Virus record (IMG/VR): IMGVR_UViG_3300031277_000010
Location: 1 to 40,005 of that record
Reading direction: 5' to 3' (one strand)
Origin: a virus
DNA: 40,005 bases
In this document: in pieces, positions 35,932 through 40,005 of the stretch
How the letters are laid out: every line of letters starts with the position of its first letter
Numbering within the stretch: position 1 is the stretch's first letter
Made by a program: the position numbers and the translations under genes
Notes under the pieces: generated by a model
What the model was told of the DNA's origin: nothing
The model's database searches: none
What the model saw: only the letters and a program-made list of their open reading frames with translations

Positions 35932-38900
35932 CGAGTCGTATCCCCTTTATATCAACCATTATTTGCCCCGCGAGTATTCCTGATATAGACACCTCCCGGA
36001 CCTCGATTTTGTCAGCCCGGAAATACTCATCCCAGAAATAAGCGCCCACGTCGCCAGGTTCAAGGTTCAATGCGTGCTTCGTCGCCCTGAGGTGTGCCTG
36101 GTCGAGAACCTCCGCTTTATAGGATAGCATGTGGTCCCCTACCGTTTCCGCATCCGTCTTGTCTCTGATGAAATCAAGTTGAATCTCTGCGTTGACAGTC
36201 TTCCCGTACTTCGTTTGGCTTGATGCGTCATCCCTGGTGACGGATCCGCCATAGTCGGTTGTAACAAAGTCGAACGCATACTTTACAACGGCTTGGTTGA
36301 CAAGATCCGTGTTCGAGAAACTCTGTACGCTGGGTGGAGCTGCAAGATTTCCGCGGTTCATGTAAAAATCACCCCCCGGAACGTCTCCACGAGCTGGCCT
36401 GTACCGAATATTAAAGACGGAAGCCCAGTCAAACCACCCATGACACCGGGCCTGCGTCATTATATTATTCAACAGTTCAAACCCAGAAATATGTTCAAGC
36501 ACCACTCCGGCGCCCGATACGGTCAGGGCCGGTACACTCACGCTTCCGGACGGCATACCCAGGAGGTCGGATTCCTCCACGATGTCCGTAATGATATCGT
36601 CGAACCCGCCTGAGCGGCCTGTAACGTCGCAAACAATGTCACGCGCAATTTTCTTTTGTACAGGGATAAACTCCACCGCAACGTAAGCCCGCAGCACCTT
36701 GCAAGTCATGGTATCGTCCGTGTCATTGTCCTCCACCTTAATCTGCTTGCCCACGTACTCCTGCCAGTCGTTTATATCCGTGAGTAAAGACGTGATGTCG
36801 TACCAGTTATTGTGGCTCCAATTCCCCTGCTGCTGGTCCGTGTCGCCCACGTCCTCAATGGACGTCTGGCTCTGCGTTGATCCGTCATAGTACACCCACG
36901 CACCGAGTTCAATCACATCCGCGGCATGGTTGATAGTCGTGCTCTGCTTTTTAATATAGGTCCCGGTTGTTACGAGGTCGTATCCGTACACCGTCAAAGA
37001 TGAGAGGTCAACGTAAGTGCCATCATAAGACGTTGATGGCATGTCATAGAAACTCAGCGTAGGCGCATCAAAATTAAGAGTAAGCGCGCCGTGCGCTGCG
37101 GAGTTTATTCTTAGTTGGTAAACATTAGTCGCCGGAGTCGATAGGTCTTTTACTGATGCAATCGGCATTATTCCAAGAATTCTGCTGTTGAGCTCGGAGA
37201 TAGCCGTCCAATCCGCGTAACAATTCAGCGTCCACGGGACGGATGATGTGTCCGGATAGTATGTCAGCCAGTCAAGGTCATATGCTTCCTCCGATCCGCT
37301 GATGGGCACTCCGGATGCGTTATATAATTGGCCCACCGGCTCGTAGGTAAAGGCGATGTTGTCTTCCGGATTGTCCGGTTTTTGTAGTTGGAAATTCTGC
37401 GTTAGGTTGTATAGATAGAATTCTCCGTTCGGTGTTATCGAGTGCGGTAGAAGTATAAAATAAGCGTTGATGATATCTCCCGAAACGATCCTATCTACAC
37501 TTGGAAAAGCCGTAGCTACAGATACCCAGCCCGTGTCTACCGTCAACGGATCTTCCCCTATCGTGATGTTTGGCAATGCAGCATAATTCTTGTTGAACAT
37601 CACATAATAACTGTTCCACGCTGGCGTCGTGCTAGTGTAGTCCCTGATGAACCAGATGAGATCAAAATTTCCTTGCGGGCTCGTCCACGAAGGGCGCCCT
37701 ATTTTTACCCTGAGCCGGAACTTGTCAACGGTTTTCGAAAGGTTGATCCCTTCCGGCACGTAGCAGTTGTGGAATGAAATATTTGTTCTTGCGGGGCTCC
37801 CTGTTCCCTGAATGTCGAAGGTCCCGTAAGTGTCCCAAGATCCATCGTATGCTTCGTAGTGCGTCCCCATCTCGGCATCGCCATCGGCGCCCGAATCGAT
37901 AGACGGCGTAAAATCATACGTCCCGGATCCATCCACGAGGTGGTAGTGGTCGCCCTCCGGGAGCTCGTGGATATGCTCATCCTCGAACCCTGCACCCATG
38001 CTGATAATCGATCCGTCGTCCTTTAGATCGTCCGGCGTGTCATCCGAGTCAGTCAGGTCGCCCAGGTAGTTCCCGTCGTAATAAACCTTGTATTGAGAGT
38101 CCGTGGTCTTCCAATTCTCTATGACAACCCAGGCCCGGACAGGCTTTCCTACTGGGGGGGGGACGTCATCCACCCTCTTGAGGCGCAAATCGTTAGTTCC
38201 TCCTGCGTCTATCGGGATCTCTGCATAGTTTGTAGGCTCCCAACTCGCGTTGGCTCCTGCGGCATTCTCGGGCTCCAGGGCGCCCGAGGAGGAGTCGTCC
38301 GTGTCCATGTCAACGAGCTTGAGTTTGTGGGATGGCTGTGGCTCGTCAAAGGTGGGCGCCTTGGTGAAGTCGATCCTGGCAGGTTTGGTAAGCGTCACAG
38401 CGTAGTCAGCCGGGTCCGCTGCCACGAGAACGTCCTGATCCCCGATGTAGTACACCTCGTCTATGCTAGCTACGTCATGATTCGCCACCAGGAATTGGAG
38501 AGGCCCGTACTCTATGACCTGGTTTCCCACCACATGAGAACCCGCAGCCGTTCCATTGTATCCTCTTGTAACAGGGTGCGTTACATCTCCAAAGGAGATG
38601 TCAGTTTTGTAGTCGTAATAGATTTCCTCGTCGTTTATCTGAATCGATCCAGTGTCCGTAAAGTCTGCCGTAGACTCAACATATATTATAGTGTCTGAAT
38701 GAATCAGGGATGCCGTGAGTTGGGTAATCATGTCGTCGTCGACAAGCACTGGCCTGAACCGGTCCACTGAGCCCCATACCCACGGGATTATTTTACCGAT
38801 GTTCCCATCGGGGACGTTCGGGTAACTGTCTTTGTCTATCACCGTTCCAATGGGCTTGTCATAGGCGGACGCGATAGAGGTACACTCGAACGACACCCGC

Positions 38901-39220
38901 TCCGGTCCCAGGTCCACCACCTGGCCTATCACTCCGGTAAACAATTCAAATGGAACGCCGTCTATTTCAAGGAAAATCCGAACGGGCGCATCTATGCAAG
39001 GGTGCGCCGTGTCCCATAAATCAGAGATCCTAGCCCCGTGTTCAGTCGTATTCTCAAGGGTTATTCTGGTCTGGTATGAGGCCGCCCCGGCCCGAAGATA
39101 GATCGGGTCCAACTCCACAACCCGCTTTCCTGTATCGCAGAACTTGGCTTTAGGAAAGCCGATCTCTACGTGAGGGATAATCGTGGAGGTTGGTTTATCC
39201 GGAATAGGAGGGGTTCTCAT
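35921..39220 (-). CDS. Very large tail hub / tip protein (1099 residues)
   Basis: Follows the distal tail gene, the slot for the tail-associated hub that opens the tail and binds the host. Residues 1-130 and about 870-1099 look like the split hub core (LEIDGVPFELFTGVIGQVVD; VNQAVVKYAFDFVTTDYGGS; ADKIEVREVSISGILAGQIM). The intervening 700 residues are an enormous beta-rich insert. It includes an INDEEIYYDYKTDI ... VTRGYNGTAAGSHVVG module common in phage tail proteins and several jelly-roll-like segments (GNFDLIWFIRDYTST). GGAGG lies ten bases before ATG at 39220. No peptidoglycan-cleaving domain is evident. Confidence 0.72.
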   Translation of the reverse strand: MRTPPIPDKPTSTIIPHVEIGFPKAKFCDTGKRVVELDPIYLRAGAASYQTRITLENTTEHGARISDLWDTAHPCIDAPVRIFLEIDGVPFELFTGVIGQVVDLGPERVSFECTSIASAYDKPIGTVIDKDSYPNVPDGNIGKIIPWVWGSVDRFRPVLVDDDMITQLTASLIHSDTIIYVESTADFTDTGSIQINDEEIYYDYKTDISFGDVTHPVTRGYNGTAAGSHVVGNQVIEYGPLQFLVANHDVASIDEVYYIGDQDVLVAADPADYAVTLTKPARIDFTKAPTFDEPQPSHKLKLVDMDTDDSSSGALEPENAAGANASWEPTNYAEIPIDAGGTNDLRLKRVDDVPPPVGKPVRAWVVIENWKTTDSQYKVYYDGNYLGDLTDSDDTPDDLKDDGSIISMGAGFEDEHIHELPEGDHYHLVDGSGTYDFTPSIDSGADGDAEMGTHYEAYDGSWDTYGTFDIQGTGSPARTNISFHNCYVPEGINLSKTVDKFRLRVKIGRPSWTSPQGNFDLIWFIRDYTSTTPAWNSYYVMFNKNYAALPNITIGEDPLTVDTGWVSVATAFPSVDRIVSGDIINAYFILLPHSITPNGEFYLYNLTQNFQLQKPDNPEDNIAFTYEPVGQLYNASGVPISGSEEAYDLDWLTYYPDTSSVPWTLNCYADWTAISELNSRILGIMPIASVKDLSTPATNVYQLRINSAAHGALTLNFDAPTLSFYDMPSTSYDGTYVDLSSLTVYGYDLVTTGTYIKKQSTTINHAADVIELGAWVYYDGSTQSQTSIEDVGDTDQQQGNWSHNNWYDITSLLTDINDWQEYVGKQIKVEDNDTDDTMTCKVLRAYVAVEFIPVQKKIARDIVCDVTGRSGGFDDIITDIVEESDLLGMPSGSVSVPALTVSGAGVVLEHISGFELLNNIMTQARCHGWFDWASVFNIRYRPARGDVPGGDFYMNRGNLAAPPSVQSFSNTDLVNQAVVKYAFDFVTTDYGGSVTRDDASSQTKYGKTVNAEIQLDFIRDKTDAETVGDHMLSYKAEVLDQAHLRATKHALNLEPGDVGAYFWDEYFRADKIEVREVSISGILAGQIMVDIKGIRLDDR

Positions 39221-39741
39221 TTATTAACAACCTCCTCCACCATAGCTTTGATGGAAAGATTCCAGTAGCCACCCTTGGCCCCGTCGGATGATAGTTTGAT
39301 GCCGTGTTCTGTTGTCTTGAACGGCCCGAGGTATTCATAGTCCGCTGGGATTCTCTCTCCCGCCGTGTAGGTAGATCCGCATTTGACTGCGACACTCGCT
39401 ACAGTGGCCCCTGCATATATGACGTAAACGGTCGGATTGAATGATTCTGAAGGTCTCGTATTAGGGAAGCGAATCCAGAATCTACCCATCGCAAACCGGA
39501 TCTCATGTACGAACCAGTCCTTTAATTTCATAGCTGTCAAGTGGTCTATGTTCTCGATGTTCCCGGCAAGGTGCAAGGTGATGTCGCCAAAGTCAACCAC
39601 GGAAAGGCGCCCGCTTGCAGATTCCACTATCCCCTGGTTCCGTTGCCAGTCGTAGGATTCTCCAACAGTGAAATGAGGCACATCAAAATAAGTGCTCGCA
39701 TCAGGGGCGCCGCTGTCATCCGCCATGATTCTAATAGTCAT
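39217..39741 (-). CDS. Distal tail protein (Dit-like)
   Basis: A 174-residue protein between the tape measure and the hub. The tape measure TAA is immediately followed by this ATG (39741), with GGGG upstream. It is beta-rich with a conserved start (YFDVPHFTVGESYDWQRNQG, IVESASGRLSVVDFGD), as in distal tail proteins that form the ring joining tube and hub. It overlaps the hub start by four bases. Identified by position and fold pattern. Confidence 0.65.
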   Translation of the reverse strand: MTIRIMADDSGAPDASTYFDVPHFTVGESYDWQRNQGIVESASGRLSVVDFGDITLHLAGNIENIDHLTAMKLKDWFVHEIRFAMGRFWIRFPNTRPSESFNPTVYVIYAGATVASVAVKCGSTYTAGERIPADYEYLGPFKTTEHGIKLSSDGAKGGYWNLSIKAMVEEVVNK

Positions 39742-40005
39742 TTACCAAGCCCCTATTATTCCAAAACCGGATTTCTTGGCATAGGCAAGTTCCGGGATTA
39801 ACTGCTCGCGCACAAGCCTGCGTGAAAACTCGCTGCCGAAGTTGAATATATTGGTAGACGCGTCGCTGTACCCTCTGTTCCCCTGGGCATTGAGGGCCTC
39901 AAGGAGCGCCCGGTTCTGTTTCGTGGCCTCTGCATTCATGACGAACTCGCCACCGTGCGCCATAATCGGAATGGGCTGAGCCGTGTCGCCTTCGATGGGA
40001 CCACC
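39742..40005 (-). CDS. Phage tail tape measure protein, C-terminal end (same gene as 1-1558)
   Basis: This is the end of the tape measure gene, cut by linearisation. The shared 127-base overlap (39879-40005 equals 1-127) joins both pieces in one frame. The C-terminus carries AHGGEFVMNAEAT, then NIFNFGSEFSRRLVREQ, and stops at TAA. The next gene (distal tail protein) begins immediately after this stop. On the circle the two fragments should be annotated as one CDS of about 564 residues. Confidence 0.93.
   Translation of the reverse strand, partial: GGPIEGDTAQPIPIMAHGGEFVMNAEATKQNRALLEALNAQGNRGYSDASTNIFNFGSEFSRRLVREQLIPELAYAKKSGFGIIGAW
39879..40005. repeat. 127-bp terminal overlap, right copy
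   Basis: Exact copy of bases 1-127. See the left copy for interpretation. Trimming one copy gives a 39,878-bp circle. Confidence 0.9.

Noticed and set aside
1-40005. tRNA genes, CRISPR arrays, insertion sequences, integrase or attachment sites
   Set aside because: Looked for by eye on both strands and nothing convincing was seen. A tRNA or profile search could still find a divergent case.

Overview
The window is one complete, circular tailed-phage genome linearised at an arbitrary point. The last 127 bases (39879-40005) repeat the first 127 exactly, and the tape-measure gene reads through the join in frame, so the unique circle is 39,878 bp. An HK97-type head plan, a tape measure, two tail-tube-like proteins and no sheath or baseplate wedge genes point to a siphovirus. 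Sec signal peptides, a lipoprotein-like signal and strong Shine-Dalgarno sites with dense ATGA/TGATG overlaps suggest a bacterial, probably Gram-negative, host. The exact host cannot be named. No integrase, repressor, transposase, tRNA or CRISPR was seen, so temperate life is not supported. All confident genes but one lie on the minus strand. No stretch over 300 bases lacks a gene; the longest gap (26820-27084) holds a TGA-interrupted small ORF.

Reading the minus strand from high to low coordinates, the early region runs from a divergent promoter area (33194-33379) down to about 18124. It holds many small, often cysteine-rich proteins. It also holds a recombination set (RecA-like ATPase, SSB-like protein, PD-(D/E)XK Fe-S nuclease) and a replication initiator with what looks like a lambda-type origin inside its own gene. 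A candidate helicase loader, an HNH nuclease, two DNA methyltransferases, a Lar-like zinc ribbon and two secreted proteins follow, one of them a right-handed beta-helix of polysaccharide-lyase type. The two methyltransferase stretches are clearly more AT-rich than their surroundings.

A putative terminator near 18066-18096 separates this from the packaging and virion operon. That operon runs: small terminase; a large terminase naturally split into ATPase and nuclease proteins; portal; MuF-like protein; protease-scaffold; decoration protein; major capsid; connectors. Next comes an unusual cassette of two paralogous carbohydrate-binding-type fibre proteins, a small unknown and an alpha/beta-hydrolase esterase. 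The tail terminator, tube, a second tube-like protein carrying a jelly-roll insert, a frameshifting tail chaperone (G/GT type) and the tape measure follow.

Across the join the operon continues with a distal tail protein, a very large tail hub, a TIM-barrel protein, an XhlA-like membrane protein and a second membrane protein, ending at 33738. There it converges on the single plus-strand gene (33380-33787). Several virion proteins carry jelly-roll carbohydrate-binding-like modules, and both a virion-operon esterase and a secreted beta-helix are present. Together these suggest a phage adapted to a polysaccharide-rich surface or habitat; that is an inference.
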